64,000 nt of DNA from Strongyloides papillosus (taxonomy: Eukaryota; Nematoda; Chromadorea; Rhabditida; Strongyloididae), in assembly GCA_005656395.1 (NCBI GenBank), contig SRSI01000078.1:248001-312000 (forward strand). Direction: 5' to 3'. The notes under the pieces were generated by a model that worked only from the letters and a program-made list of their open reading frames with translations, had not been told where the DNA came from and made no database searches. The translations under genes and the position numbers were made by a program. Every line of letters starts with the position of its first letter. The stretch's first letter is position 1. Positions 51,701 through 63,877 of the stretch are shown here, one piece after another.

Positions 51701-54700
51701 TGAATGGATTTACTGGACATAGTGTATGTATACAAATTTAATAGTTTTCCTACACATACTAAAAATATATAAAAAATAACATAAATATTAATATTTCAAA
51801 AATCCTTATTTTTTATCAAATCTTTTTTTTAAATATTCTATAGCAACATCCTATTTTATGAACTAAAAAAATATTATTAAATTCCGTTGATAATTGGCAT
51901 ATAGTTTAAAATAATAGTATAAAAAAGATAAAAGAACAATTTTTACTTCCTCTCACTTTTATAAGGCTTAATTTTGACAATTGTATAACTTTGTGTAATA
52001 ATATTTCCTAAAACTAGTTGTTAAAATACACTTATATTTGAAGTGTGAATTATGATGTTCGATTGAAAGTTAAAATTAAATTTTAAAGATATATCTAGGA
52101 TTGTGGAAAATAGTTATATTTATGTATGTTAATTATAAATACACTTAAATATATATCATTTTTGACATACAAAATACCTCTAAAAATGATTCAGATCAAC
52201 TATAGTGATAAAAAATTCCTTTTCAAAAAATAGTTACAAAAATGAAATTGTTTTTCATAGAAAAAGAGATTAATTCTAATAGTTATTTGTTTTACAATGA
52301 TTTATTAACACTATAACTAGAGATTTATGTACTTTTGATTTTTTACTATGGATAAATTTAATCCCTTTACATATAAACCATAACAATTAAATTTCTTAAA
52401 GATTTTACTTCTAAAAATACAAAAAAAATATTATTTTCATAAAAATGTTAAATAAGAGAACATAATAATATAGTAATATTAAAAGATAAAAGAATTCATC
52501 CATATATATCTATTCATTCATATTTTAATAGTGAAAGAGAAAAATTGCATACAAATGTATAATTTTAGGATTACTCCTCGCTAGTTAAAAATTGAAGGTT
52601 GTTGCAATAAATAGAAGCAGTAATTAAAGAATAAAATTTTAAAACTTTATATGACGATTTTATTACAACAATTGAGTTTTATAATAAAAACATAAAGTTT
52701 AATTTTATCAAATTATAAGCGAGAGGTAATAAATTGTTTTAAACGCATCTATTACAATCTGTTTGGTTGTTAGAAAAAATACATATTACATATTGTTAAA
52801 GATTTATTCTGAATATACATATAAAGTTTAATATTATTTAACATTTCATCCACCCTTAGTTAGATATTACGTTATAAAAAAAGTTTAATGATTTTTGTGA
52901 AAAGTTGCTGGGTGTTATAAAAATACGCTCTTATTATCATACTTTTTGTAAATCAAGATAAATTATAATGGAAAAAGATTTTTCGGAAAAATATGTTTAT
53001 AGTTTGTATAATTTAATTTTAAAAAGTGATTTTTATCTTAAAATCGTATTTTCCATTATCATATTTAATTAATTGACATTTTTCTTTTTTACATAAACAT
53101 TTTCATCTTCTTCTTCTTTTTTTAATTAAATATTAAATGAATTTAAAAAGTTAAAATGTATTAGTTATCTATGGTTGTGTAATAACGTATATAAAACTAT
53201 GTAATACAAATCTTTTTTGTTAACTTACCTGAGCTGGATTGTCCCATTTTTGCTTAAATTCTTCTTTAGCTTTGTCAAGGAATTCTTTAACTAAAAATAG
53301 AAAAGTAATTTTAAGATATAAATTATTTTTTTTAAAAGTAAATTTTTTTGCAATTTTTATTTTTTGTCACATAGTATATATGTATTTATATTCACATATT
53401 TTTATACAAATTGTTAATTTTTCCTTTAAATCGATTAGAAAAAAAACTAATATTGTTTTTTTTTCATTTAATAAACTTCTCCTCATAATAATAATAGTAC
53501 TTAGAAAAATGTAGCTAGCATTTTTTAGCTTATTTAATCGAATTTTTTTTTAAAATTCAAATATTCTGATATTTAATATATTTTTTAAACTAATTGTGGT
53601 ATGAGAAACACAATTGAGTAAAAAAATCACTCACAGAATTTAGCCTGTACTTTTTTGTTAATAGCAGACATAATAGAAATAGCTTTTCATTAACTAAAAT
53701 ATTTTCTTATAACTTTTTTTGTCAAAATAAATATTTGGCCTGAGATCAAAGAATGCAGATAAGAGATGATGATGTTGAAGTACGGGTAAATTTTTATTGA
53801 ACCACCAATTCAATGATAAAATGACACAATAAAAAATAACAATAATTGAATTGGTAGCAAATAAAATATGCTAAAATGCCAATTTATAAAGTTTAAGTTA
53901 TCGTTTAAAAAATAAAAAATATAAATTGTAAAATAATCTCATACTATTAAAGTATAAGATTAAAAATAGGAAACTTTATATTAATTCTATTGAATAAGCA
54001 TATTTAGATAAAGAAAAAAATATAAAATAGTATTTATATGTGTGCTTGTTCTTTTTTCACACCATTTATTGTATTTGCTTTATCCTTATTAAATATCTTT
54101 TTTTTATCAAAAAATTATATATATATATATAGTTTCTTAAATATGGTCTTTAAATGTTTGCCATTTTTTATATCATAAAATGATTAAATTTATTTTATAT
54201 TAATGACAGATTTTGTAAAAGTTTTTTTTCTATCGATTAAAGTAATTCTTTTATCAGTAATGTATATTTTTATGACTATTTTTAATAAATAAAATAATTT
54301 TATTACACATAAAGTATTATTGCCTTTAAAAGCTTTATTTTTCCTCACTCACACATAAACTAATAAAGTAATTTTCCTTTTTTATTTATTTTTTACTTGT
54401 ATTTTTGATTAGCTATCATAAATATCTCTTATTTTATAAAACTTAAAGATATAAAAGATAAAAGTTTAATTTTCACTTCATATAAGTATATAATAACTAT
54501 ATACAGACGGCACAAAGAGGTTGTCGCATTTTTAATAACTCATACTTATAAGAAAAAAGCTTTTAAAATTTACTAACAAATTCTGTTATTGATAATATAT
54601 TTATGTAGTTATAAAGATACATAAAACCATATAATGCGTTACTTTTTATATACAATATAATATATGGTAATGTAGTTATTATATATATATATTTATTCAC

Positions 54701-57700
54701 GAAAGACAATAATTTTTAATGAATACCATAATATCCATGACACAAATGATAATTAGATGCTTTTTTAATATAATAAAAATTGTTATGATATTTTATAAAA
54801 CTAAACATTAACTAAATAATGTTGAAAAACTTATAAAAAATTGTTAATAATTTTATAAAATAAAAAAAGAAGAAAAAAACTAAAATTTGATTGTGATAAT
54901 AAATTATAAATTTAATAAATAAAACTATTTAATTTTAAAATAAAAGATTTTTGTTTATTAAAAACAATCAGATTGAAAAAAAAGAAGAAGAGAGAAAAGT
55001 TGAGTAGAAATAATATTATTTATAAATAAAAATTGTTAAAAGATTTTAAGTATTGTATTTTGATAAGATAACCAATGTTAAAGGGCAAAATATAATAAAA
55101 TTGAAGAAATAGTAACAATTTAATATTAAATAATGTTTATGTTATTCTTAATACTTTTTTATTTTATTTTTTTTCTAATTTAATTTATTATCAAATTTGC
55201 AATTTATTAAAAATCTTCATGCAATTTGGTCATTAGAATGTGAATAAATTTGTATATAAATATAATAAATAAATATAATATGGATAAACAAAAATTATAT
55301 TTATCCTTCCATTTAAAGTGTTTTTAAAAAAGATAGGCTAATTTTCAAGAAGGAATACACAGAACTTAGATTTTCTTATATAAAGATGTATAAAATATAC
55401 ATGTGAGAAAGGTAAAATTCTCATAGTAATATTATGCTATTTATGATTTTTGCAAGCTTATTATATGGTGGAAGTAAACTTTAATAATGTTTAATATATA
55501 GGATATTTAGTTAATGACATAGATAACAGTAATATTTTAATCATAATATGTTTAAGTTTTACAATTTATATACTTCATTACGAAGAATGGCTGTTATATT
55601 CTCATAATTATATCATTCTATCTCTTCTCTTTTTTTACTTTTTTTCCATTAAAAGTTAAAATTTTTTATGCCATAAGATATAATATACTTTCTTGTTAAA
55701 ATAATAAATTATTTTGTATTACTAAATAAATTATGCCACTGATAAATTTTGTAACATAATTTGTTTTCCTACTCCATTGAATGGTAAAAAAATGACAATA
55801 TTATTAGTTAAAGCATAAAAATTATCATTTTTATGGTAACTTTATTATAAGATTTTAAATGAAAAAAATATTATAAAGTTGAGGAGATGAAAAAGTAATG
55901 CCTAAAATATAAATGCTTTTGACTATAAGCATTTTTAGAGTCATGAAATGTTTCTTACCAATCAGCGGTTTTGCAAAAAAGATAAAGATGAAATAAAGAA
56001 ATTTTTTTAGAATAGCAAAATACGTATTAACATATAAAAAGTAATGGTTTATGTTTAGTAGTTGATAAAAAGAAATATTCTTGTTAAAGATGGTAGTGTA
56101 TAGCATTTTTACTTGGTGACAATGTTATAAGGTTTGAAAATTGAAGTTTTATTCCACATGGTATCAATTTCAAATATACTATTTTTAGTCACAAATATCT
56201 AAAAACAATTTTCTCTTTAATACTACTTTAATGCCCAAGATAAAGATTATCATAAGATATATTATTTAGAAGTGAGATTAATATACAAAAATAGCTAATC
56301 AAAGGCGCAAGTACACCTCATTTATAAATATTTCTATTTTTACATATAAAAATAGTAAAAGATTTTAGCTAGGAATATCATTTGTCATAAATAGGTGGAA
56401 AAAAATACTTTTAAAATCTTCAAACATATAAATATACAATTTATTTATTGAAGCCATATAATCATGAAAAAAGATAAAATTAAGTGGAACATAAAATATA
56501 TTTATAGCTAAAGATAAATATTAAACTTCAATCATAAAACAACATCTATTTATATTTAAAATTAAATATATATTTTCTATTTTTAGAAAAAATGGCATTT
56601 TTATTTAAAATGTTGAAATAAACAAAATTTTTTTTACATTCAAAGTAGATTTATTTTAAAGGTATAAATCACACATAAAAACACTTTTTTAAGTGTGACA
56701 TCAATAATAAAACGACCTAAATGTTTATTTCTCGGAAATATAGCTATTTTAATGTATGTCTTTACCATGTAAAGATTTCTTTTTTTAAAAAGTTATAAAA
56801 AAAGTTAAAGAAAATATATGAAAATTTCATAGCATATTACGGATGACTTACTAGTGGAATCAAGAGATTCATTACTATTATTTGTATTATAATTTTTAAT
56901 GGTATTATGAAATGAAGAACCCAATGAAGTATGTAAAGTTATGTTAGCTGAAACACATGTATCCTCATCATACTCTTCACCAATATAAAATTTACTTGAA
57001 AAAGTTTTTTCACCTCTCTTATTAATATCATTATCACTCTCCTCCAGATTATTATCATCGTCTTTACATTCCTTTTCTTTATTCTTTATTTTAATATCAC
57101 TTATCGGGAAAGAAGCTTGACATGAGACATCATCGTTTGATTCATACTCACAACCATATTTTGGTTGGTGATTATCGTTATTAGGATTGTCATCAACAAT
57201 CGAGGTACGTGAACTAGAATTTTGTGCTGGTGTTTTTAAAATAAATGTCGTTTGATTTAATGTATTTATATCAAAAGAAGTCTCTATTGAAATACAATCA
57301 TTCTTATTACATTTACTATTCTCAGAAACTTTATATTCCGTATTCATTTGAATATAAATAGGTATAACAAAAAATATAACAAAGGTTACAATTATTCTTA
57401 ATAAAAGTCAATAAAATTAATAACTTTCTTTAATAATATTTTATCAATAATTATAGCTAAATAAAAGACTTTGTAGAATTAACTTTAGTAAAATATTAGT
57501 ATTGATAAAAAATAAATAGATACTAAGAAAAAATATGAATTAACAAGAAATCTTAAAAACGAAAGATGTCTGACAAGTTTAAAAAATATTTTTTACTTCT
57601 AATAATATGAACTTAGCATTTAATATGAAATACCTCAAACAAATAAAAAAAAGTATATGTTAATTAATAAAGATTAACCCTTTTTACTATAGCTTCACCC

Positions 57701-60235
57701 CTACTGATAATATTATAACTTTAAAGAAAAGAAAATGTAATTAATTATTCTTTTAAATCATTTACAAAGTTATAATATCTATTAATTTGATTCTCAAAAT
57801 ACATATAAAATATATAAAAATCATTTTTACAACATTTCTATAACATTTGCTCATTGATGTTATAAATTAAATGTTAAGAAGTGCCTTCACCTATTAATAG
57901 GTGTTAGTCTCAAGAAATTAAAAATAAAACAAATTAAAGTTATAAATATTTAATAAAATAAATATAATGTTATATTTATTTGAAATATCTATAGATTTCT
58001 TAAAGCCTTATCATTTTTAATTTAGAATAAAATGTTATAAAAACATTTTAATTGTACATAATAGGCAGTAAAAAAATATATTCCATTATTAAACTTTTAG
58101 CTACATCTTTGTTCAATGATATAAAAGATAAAATATGTGTATAATGAGAGAAATAGAAATACACATGTTCAAGTTAAATAAATCAACATACGATTTTTAT
58201 TAAAAAAATATATACATATATTTATATAGATTAGATAGTTAAAATAAATTTTAAATATTGATTGTGATTAAATACATACAAATAATTTCTCATATTCTAC
58301 AACATTCCTTTTTTATCCTTATTTTCATTAAACAAAAAAAATATTTTATAATCCTATTAAGCTAAACAAGGCAAATTGGTAAAACTATTCTAGAATAGTA
58401 GAAAATAAAAATTCTAACATGTGAATTATAAGAGAAACTTTTATTTAATATAATACTTTCAGAATGTGTAATGATAAAATATTGCTTCAGATGACTTAAG
58501 GAATTTAAATTTATAAATAACAATATCAAGATTATTATACACGATTGACATTTTGCCACAATATCCGCCTTTCAAATATATATATATATATTGGAGGTGA
58601 TATTATGATATTGATAAAAATTATGGAAAGATTTTGTAATAACTTTAAAATATAACAAATTAGTAACTGAAATAAAAAGAACTTAAAGTTTCCCAAAATA
58701 ATATACTATGTCCAGAGGAGATGACATATATCATAAGCCTATATTCAAAATTTATAATATAATAGTTTTAAATGATAAAATAAAGTGAAAATCTGAAGAG
58801 TTTTTAGGTTGTAACTAGATACATATTGAAATAAATCTTTGAGGTAATGTTTGTGATTGAAAAATTGTCCACAATATTACGTAAGTTGTCAATCAGTTAA
58901 CATTTTTATATATATTAAAAATAATTTTCACTTCCTATTATTTATAAGACAAAAAAAAACTTATGTATAATTTGAATCTTTTTACCTCCCAAACTTTTTT
59001 TTAATATTTTTATTTTTTTTAAAATAAATATAATGTATTATTTAAACGTTTTTTGTTTACAAAAGTAATAAATAAATTTTCAGTATGTTTAAAATTTTGC
59101 TACAATATACATATACAAACATTATTAAATATTAATAAACATAATTTCTAATTCATGAATATTTATGGGTATGAAGAGGAATGTCTATAGATAATGTATA
59201 ATATTTCATCAAACAAAACCTTTTTAAATATTAAAATCTTGTAAATTCTATTAAATCATAATTTTTTAATCTTATTTTTGTCTATTTGTTTTGATAATTG
59301 ATTACTATAATTTGTCATTTTGTTTACTTAAAATATACAAAAATAAAATAATTATTTGATATATGAAGAATAATAAACTTATTAAAAATCCCATTTATTT
59401 ATAATAACTACAAATTTGCTTCCTCTTTTTGTAATTACTACCATAATTATGAAAATAATTATATTTGCATTTATAAATGCATTTTTTTAAAAAGTCACTT
59501 CCTATAATTTGATAATTTTAACTAATGCTATTTATAATTTACCTAGAAAAAAATATTAACAATAATATTGATATCATTTTAAGATAATAATAGTACTAAA
59601 ATTTAAAAAATTTCATCCAAATCATCATTTATTTTTAAATGGTAAATAAAGTAAAGATAAACAAATATATTTATAATATTAATTTCTATTTTACTTTCTT
59701 TTCTTCCAAATCTTTACAACTAATAAAATATATGTATAATTTATAATTACATATAGATAATACTTAATAAATTTTCAGTAGTATTTTATTTTACTAATAC
59801 TTTACGCATTCAGTCATTTTACATCTAAGGTATATAATTTTTAAAAAGAAACCGCACTATTACTTTATATCTTTAACATGGACATTATAATAATACTTTG
59901 AAACATTGCAAAATTTATATTTTTAAACATTCTTTTAGTAAAACAGATTTTGACAAAAAAAATAAAAAAAATGGTAAATGAATATATAGTGGATGGTAAG
60001 ATACTTCAAAATTACATAATGATTTTCTCCTTCATATACATATATATATTTAGAAATGACTTTAAATAAAAATTAAAGGGCTAACATTATAAATATATAA
60101 AATATAAACACTTTTTTTTTTAATAATAAAAAGATTTTTAATATATATTTTTTAAAGCTTACAAGTTGCTGAGGATTTATTATCCTTTGATGAACTGCTT
60201 TGTTCATCTTTATCCTTTTTTAAAAACTTTAGCAT
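48639..60235 (-). CDS. kin-1: cAMP-dependent protein kinase catalytic subunit, multiple isoforms
   Basis: Common exons: 53229-53290 ([20 protein letters not shown]), 49780-50217 and 49346-49729. The isoform most like C. elegans KIN-1 joins 60163-60235 + common exons + 49010-49189 = 378 aa. Kinase landmarks: [48 protein letters not shown] (activation-loop Thr) and [19 protein letters not shown]. The enzyme phosphorylates Ser/Thr substrates when cAMP frees it from the regulatory subunit. Four alternative first exons (60163-60235, 56852-57347 and 53635-53671, all phase 1 into 53290; and 50335-50820, phase 0 into 50217) and two last exons (49010-49189 and 48639-48764, both phase 0) give up to eight proteins. 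No first exon encodes Gly at position 2, so none would be N-myristoylated. The introns holding alternative promoters are unusually long (up to 6.9 kb) for this genome. Confidence 0.95.
49010..49189 (-). CDS. kin-1: kin-1 alternative last exon A (nematode-type C-terminus)
   Basis: Encodes [20 protein letters not shown]... (59 aa) ending EKFKDF and stop, phase 0 after a taacacag acceptor. It parallels the C. elegans KIN-1 tail with PPSF, LFEALYP and DTRHFV. It lies upstream of exon B, so exon B use requires skipping of exon A and its stop. Confidence 0.9.
   Translation of the reverse strand, partial: VNPPSFSVSDKDGKNLLFEALYPKTTSAEDTRHFVTDTTQDINFTIDSQNHFPEKFKDF
50335..50820 (-). CDS. kin-1: kin-1 alternative first exon D, long Ser-rich N-terminus
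   Basis: 162 codons from ATG at 50820 to a gttgtg donor at 50334, phase 0, joining [12 protein letters not shown] at 50217. The N-terminal ~120 residues are Ser/Asn/Lys-rich and disordered-looking; the end ([20 protein letters not shown]) replaces the A-helix sequence encoded by the common exon at 53229-53290. It starts within the intron after that exon, so it needs its own promoter. The donor is weaker than others in the window. Confidence 0.7.
50821..53228. other. kin-1 intron sequence upstream of first exon D
   Basis: 2.4 kb of AT-rich sequence; the likely promoter of first exon D. No other coding exon seen. Confidence 0.5.
53635..53671 (-). CDS. kin-1: kin-1 alternative first exon C, short N-terminus
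   Basis: ATG at 53671 encodes [12 protein letters not shown] and ends with one base at a gtgagtg donor; with TT of the next exon this gives Phe and continues [11 protein letters not shown]. Phase and donor fit. It yields the smallest N-terminus. Confidence 0.8.
53672..56851. other. kin-1 intron sequence between first exons B and C
   Basis: AT-rich, 3.2 kb; no further exon recognised. An 83-codon minus frame at 55855 is not supported. Confidence 0.5.
56852..57347 (-). CDS. kin-1: kin-1 alternative first exon B, acidic 165-residue N-terminus
   Basis: ATG at 57347, 165 codons plus one base to a gtaagtc donor at 56851. Phase 1 fits the acceptor at 53290 exactly (…ESLDST then IKEFLDK). The sequence is rich in Asp, Asn, Ser and Glu ([17 protein letters not shown]), low in hydrophobics, and probably disordered, perhaps a docking extension. 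It could instead belong to a separate gene, but the phase match and position between two other first exons argue for kin-1. Confidence 0.65.
57348..60162. other. kin-1 intron sequence between first exons A and B
   Basis: 2.8 kb, AT-rich, no gene. A 65-codon minus frame at 58362 is not supported. Confidence 0.5.
60163..60235 (-). CDS. kin-1: kin-1 alternative first exon A (canonical nematode N-terminus)
   Basis: ATG at 60235 encodes [20 protein letters not shown]... and ends in one base at a gtaagc donor (60162), phase 1 into the exon at 53290. The MLKFLK start and SSKDNK segment match the N-terminus I recall for C. elegans KIN-1, which also continues with KEFLDKA. The intron to the next common exon is 6.9 kb. 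Confidence 0.88.
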
Positions 60236-60324
60236 CAGTGTTAGTTATTGAATTGAATTTAAATATATGGAAGTATAAATGATTAGTTCAGAATGTTATA
60301 AAATAAAAATGTTGACAAAATTGA

Positions 60325-60415
60325 TGTATAACGTGTCAAGCAAGTAGTATTTTCTGGTATAGTGTGTTTAAATGAAATTAATCTTCTGCAACCTACTACC
60401 TTGCTAACAATACAA
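60325..60415 (-). ncRNA. candidate miRNA-like hairpin with a let-7-like 12-mer
   Basis: On the minus strand TGTTAGCAAGGTAGTA pairs with TACTACTTGCTTGACA, one bulged G and one bulged T apart, and an outer TGTAT/ATACA stem adds five pairs across a CGTT bulge; the terminal loop region is ~40 bases. The 5' arm contains GGTAGTAGGTTG, identical to 12 bases of mature let-7, but the let-7 seed start (TGAGG) is changed. The minus-strand fold is better because one pair is a G-U wobble. It sits ~90 bp upstream of kin-1 exon A. Status as a miRNA is inference. Confidence 0.35.
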
Positions 60416-60448
60416 TTTTTTTATAATATTTTTTTAATTTGATAACAC

Positions 60449-60487
60449 TACTGGCACTATTATTTATATTAATAGTGTAAGCCAGTA
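60449..60487. repeat. 39-nt hairpin
   Basis: TACTGGC/GCCAGTA and ACTATTA/TAATAGT form a 14-bp stem interrupted by a four-base bulge (gtaa) with a seven-base loop. It lies 34 bp from the previous hairpin. Confidence 0.45.
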
Positions 60488-63400
60488 TCCCTTGGATATG
60501 AGTAATGCAGATGGCAAAATGTTGTTGATAATTTTTGAAGGCAAACGATGTTTAATCCCAATCTTAGATTGATTTATTTTAGTAATATTTTGGCAAGTAG
60601 ATAATAAATGAATATTTTTTCAAAAATAACAAAAAAGAGTTGAGTTATTCTTGTAGAGACGTTACAAAAAAATTGATCATGCAAGTTTTTTTTAATTTGT
60701 TAAGAAAAATGGTATTTACCCAGACCAAATGATTTGTTAGATGAAGGAATAATTAAAATAATTCACTTCCTGGATAGGCAAAAGTTATATTTTTGGTAGA
60801 CTAAAGATAAAAAATCGTTTATATTTATAAAATATATCGTATTAGAAATTAAAAAGTAACAAATATTAATACTTGTGGTAAAAAAATTTTAATTTTAATA
60901 TAATTATAAAAAGTGATTAGGTTATAAAGATAAAAAGTATTAAGAGTAAAATTGTAAAAAGCAATCAAGAAATTAATGAAAATAAATAGTTGAAATCAGT
61001 AACAACGATAAGAGAACATCACTTTAATAAAAGCAATATTATCTATATAAATGGAATATAATATTATGTTATTATAAAAAGGGAATTTAATAGAATTGAT
61101 ATAACAATATTGAGATAGCGCGTATATTTTTGACACTTTGATCAAAGTATTTAACGTTATTTAAAAAGAAATGCTAATAAAAATGTATAAATTACATAAA
61201 AATACTTTATCAGAGGAGATCAAGAAGTAAATTATTTTTACTTAAAATTATATATACATATACACATATAGCAGTATAATAAAATAGCTTTAATATTTGA
61301 TATCAAAAATAATTCAAAAGATTACATTAGAAAACAGTAAAAAGGCATAATTATAAAAATGAAAAGATTTTTTTATTGTCAAACTATAAAATGTTGACAT
61401 ATGAGTTAACTATTTAAAATAAAAATGTACATTCTTCTTTTTTATCTGAATTTTTAACTATATTTAGAAAATTTGAAACAATAATAATTCTCTAGAAATG
61501 TAATATCAAGTATTTTAGAAATATATTTTACACTTTATTTAGTGAAAAAAATAAGAAAAGTTAAAAATATTAACGAATAATTAGATAGAGGAATAGTTAT
61601 TTACTTGTTGTGAAAAAATTTATAAATAAAAATTTATTTGTTAATTTCCTTTTAACTTTATATTATTCGTTCCATTTTTTTTATTGCCATTGTGGTAAAA
61701 AATAATTTATGGATTATTAAATAGTAAAATATTTTATAATTAAATATATGTACCTAGCGCTATTTAAAAATTTACATGTTAAAATATACATTTATAATGC
61801 ACGTATAATAATAAATATTGTTATATCACATTTGAACATTTTAATCATTTCTCCATACTTCGGATTGAGATACATTTTTATACAAATAACGTTATCAAAA
61901 GAGAGCATATTGAAAATTTTTAATACATGAATCCATAAACTAACTTTTATAATTTGTCTAAATATATTTATATAATAAAATTTATTGCATATACCATGGT
62001 AAAAATATGAATAAATCAGTTTTCTTATTACTAAGAGTTTAATTAAAAATTTTTACTTTATGAAGCTTTTAATATATTAAAGTGTATTTTTTTGACAAAC
62101 TTTAACAAAACTTAAGATTTTAAAAATAATTATATTGAAAAAACTTTTGTTTACAGTAATTTTTTATGTTAACAAAAAAAAGACTATATAGTTAGAAAAA
62201 TTTCAAATTACTAAGTGTGTTTAATTGTGAACACATATGTCAGTTATAAAAAATTATAGAAAAAAATGTCTTAGATAAAAAAAACATAAAAATAGACATG
62301 TAGTATAAGGAAAAAATATTTATATTAAAATTTTCAAAAAAGATGTAATATTATTTGAGGGAAAGAGATAAAATATTTGTTCAGATATGTGCATTGATCA
62401 GTTAAAAAGTAATTATCAGCAAAAAGGAAATATTGAATTAGAAAAGTGCAAACTTAAAAATTATTTATAAAAGCAGGAAAAAGGAAAAAAGAGAATTTTT
62501 AACATTTGTAAATATGTACTAAAAATTTTTGTTATAACTTCTTGTTTATAAAAATATTATAAAAAAAACTTTTCGACAATTGTTAATACACAAGTGCCTA
62601 TCTAATAATAGTATGGTCATTAAAAATATTTAATGCTTTAATGTTCTAAATATGTACAGAAAGGCGATCAATGCTTCTCATGAATGTTTTAGCATATAAA
62701 ATAGAGTATTATAAATGTATAATGTACATGAATATATGTACATACATATATATATCTCCGATAGAGGATCAACAAATATATGATAATAAAAAAGAAATAC
62801 ATAAAGGAATAAAACAAAATTTCAGTACAACGCTACTATATGTATACAATTCAAACATGTATGGTAACAATTTTAAAGGAGAGAAATCATTATATATGTA
62901 AAAGTAAAGAAAAGATGATACCTTTAATATCCCTTTGAATGTTATGATAAAAGAAATCCTTAAAAAAAGGTCATGTTTATATAAAATATAATAATATAAA
63001 TAATAAACACTTTTTTTTAAAACATGATATCACTAAAAGAAACCTATTAATATTATTAATCATTTGATATATCATAATGAGATTTTCAATAATAGTTTAG
63101 ACAAAAAAGGGAATTTTTTAATAGAAATAAAATAAGAAATAGAAGAATGCTAATATGTATACAATATTATCGAAAAAATTTTCTAAACTTCTTTTAACAA
63201 TTGAGTTAACTTCCCTCCTACAAATATTAGCCCTATTCTACTTTTTCTTAGCTTAAACACAAAATACATTAAAGTGCCACATTTGGGGTTGAAAACGTAT
63301 CTTTTGAAAGGGCATACGATATAAAACCACCAACATGATTCTAAGATATAATTTTTTTTCTTTCTTTTTTTATTATAAATGATATTAAAATAAAAATAAA

Positions 63401-63830
63401 ATGAGGAGTGACGTTGTCGGAAAGAAAGTATGTAGAAGTATTGACGTTAATAACAACTAGGCTTAGTGTTAAACATTATTACGAAAAGGTATCATATTTT
63501 CTTTATAATTAATTAACCAAAAAATAAATTTAAAAATACTTTTTATAATATTGTTATAAATAAATATTAATATTAAAAAAGTGTATTTGTGGTCATAAAA
63601 TAAAATTTTTTTTATTATTAATATAAAATGTTCATACTACTATTATTATAAAGAAAAAAATATAATGAAATAAAAATAGATTAATATTATGAATTATGTT
63701 TTAATAATTGAAATAACATGATAAAAAAAGATAGATAGTCAGTATGTGTATGATTGATGTTGATCTCATATTTTGAATTGACTAAATATTTATGATTACA
63801 TTTGATTGATATAGCTAAAAATATAATTTC

Positions 63831-63833
<3 letters not shown>

Positions 63834-63871
<38 letters not shown>
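63834..63871. repeat. TA dinucleotide microsatellite
   Basis: About 18 uninterrupted TA units; an apparent Tyr/Ile open frame across it is an artefact of the repeat. Confidence 0.95.

Positions 63872-63877
<6 letters not shown>

Noticed and set aside
56805..56851. Extension of kin-1 first exon B to the stop codon at 56805
   Set aside because: The coding-like composition ends at a good GTAAGT donor, and the last codons (CYEIFIYFL) read like intron.
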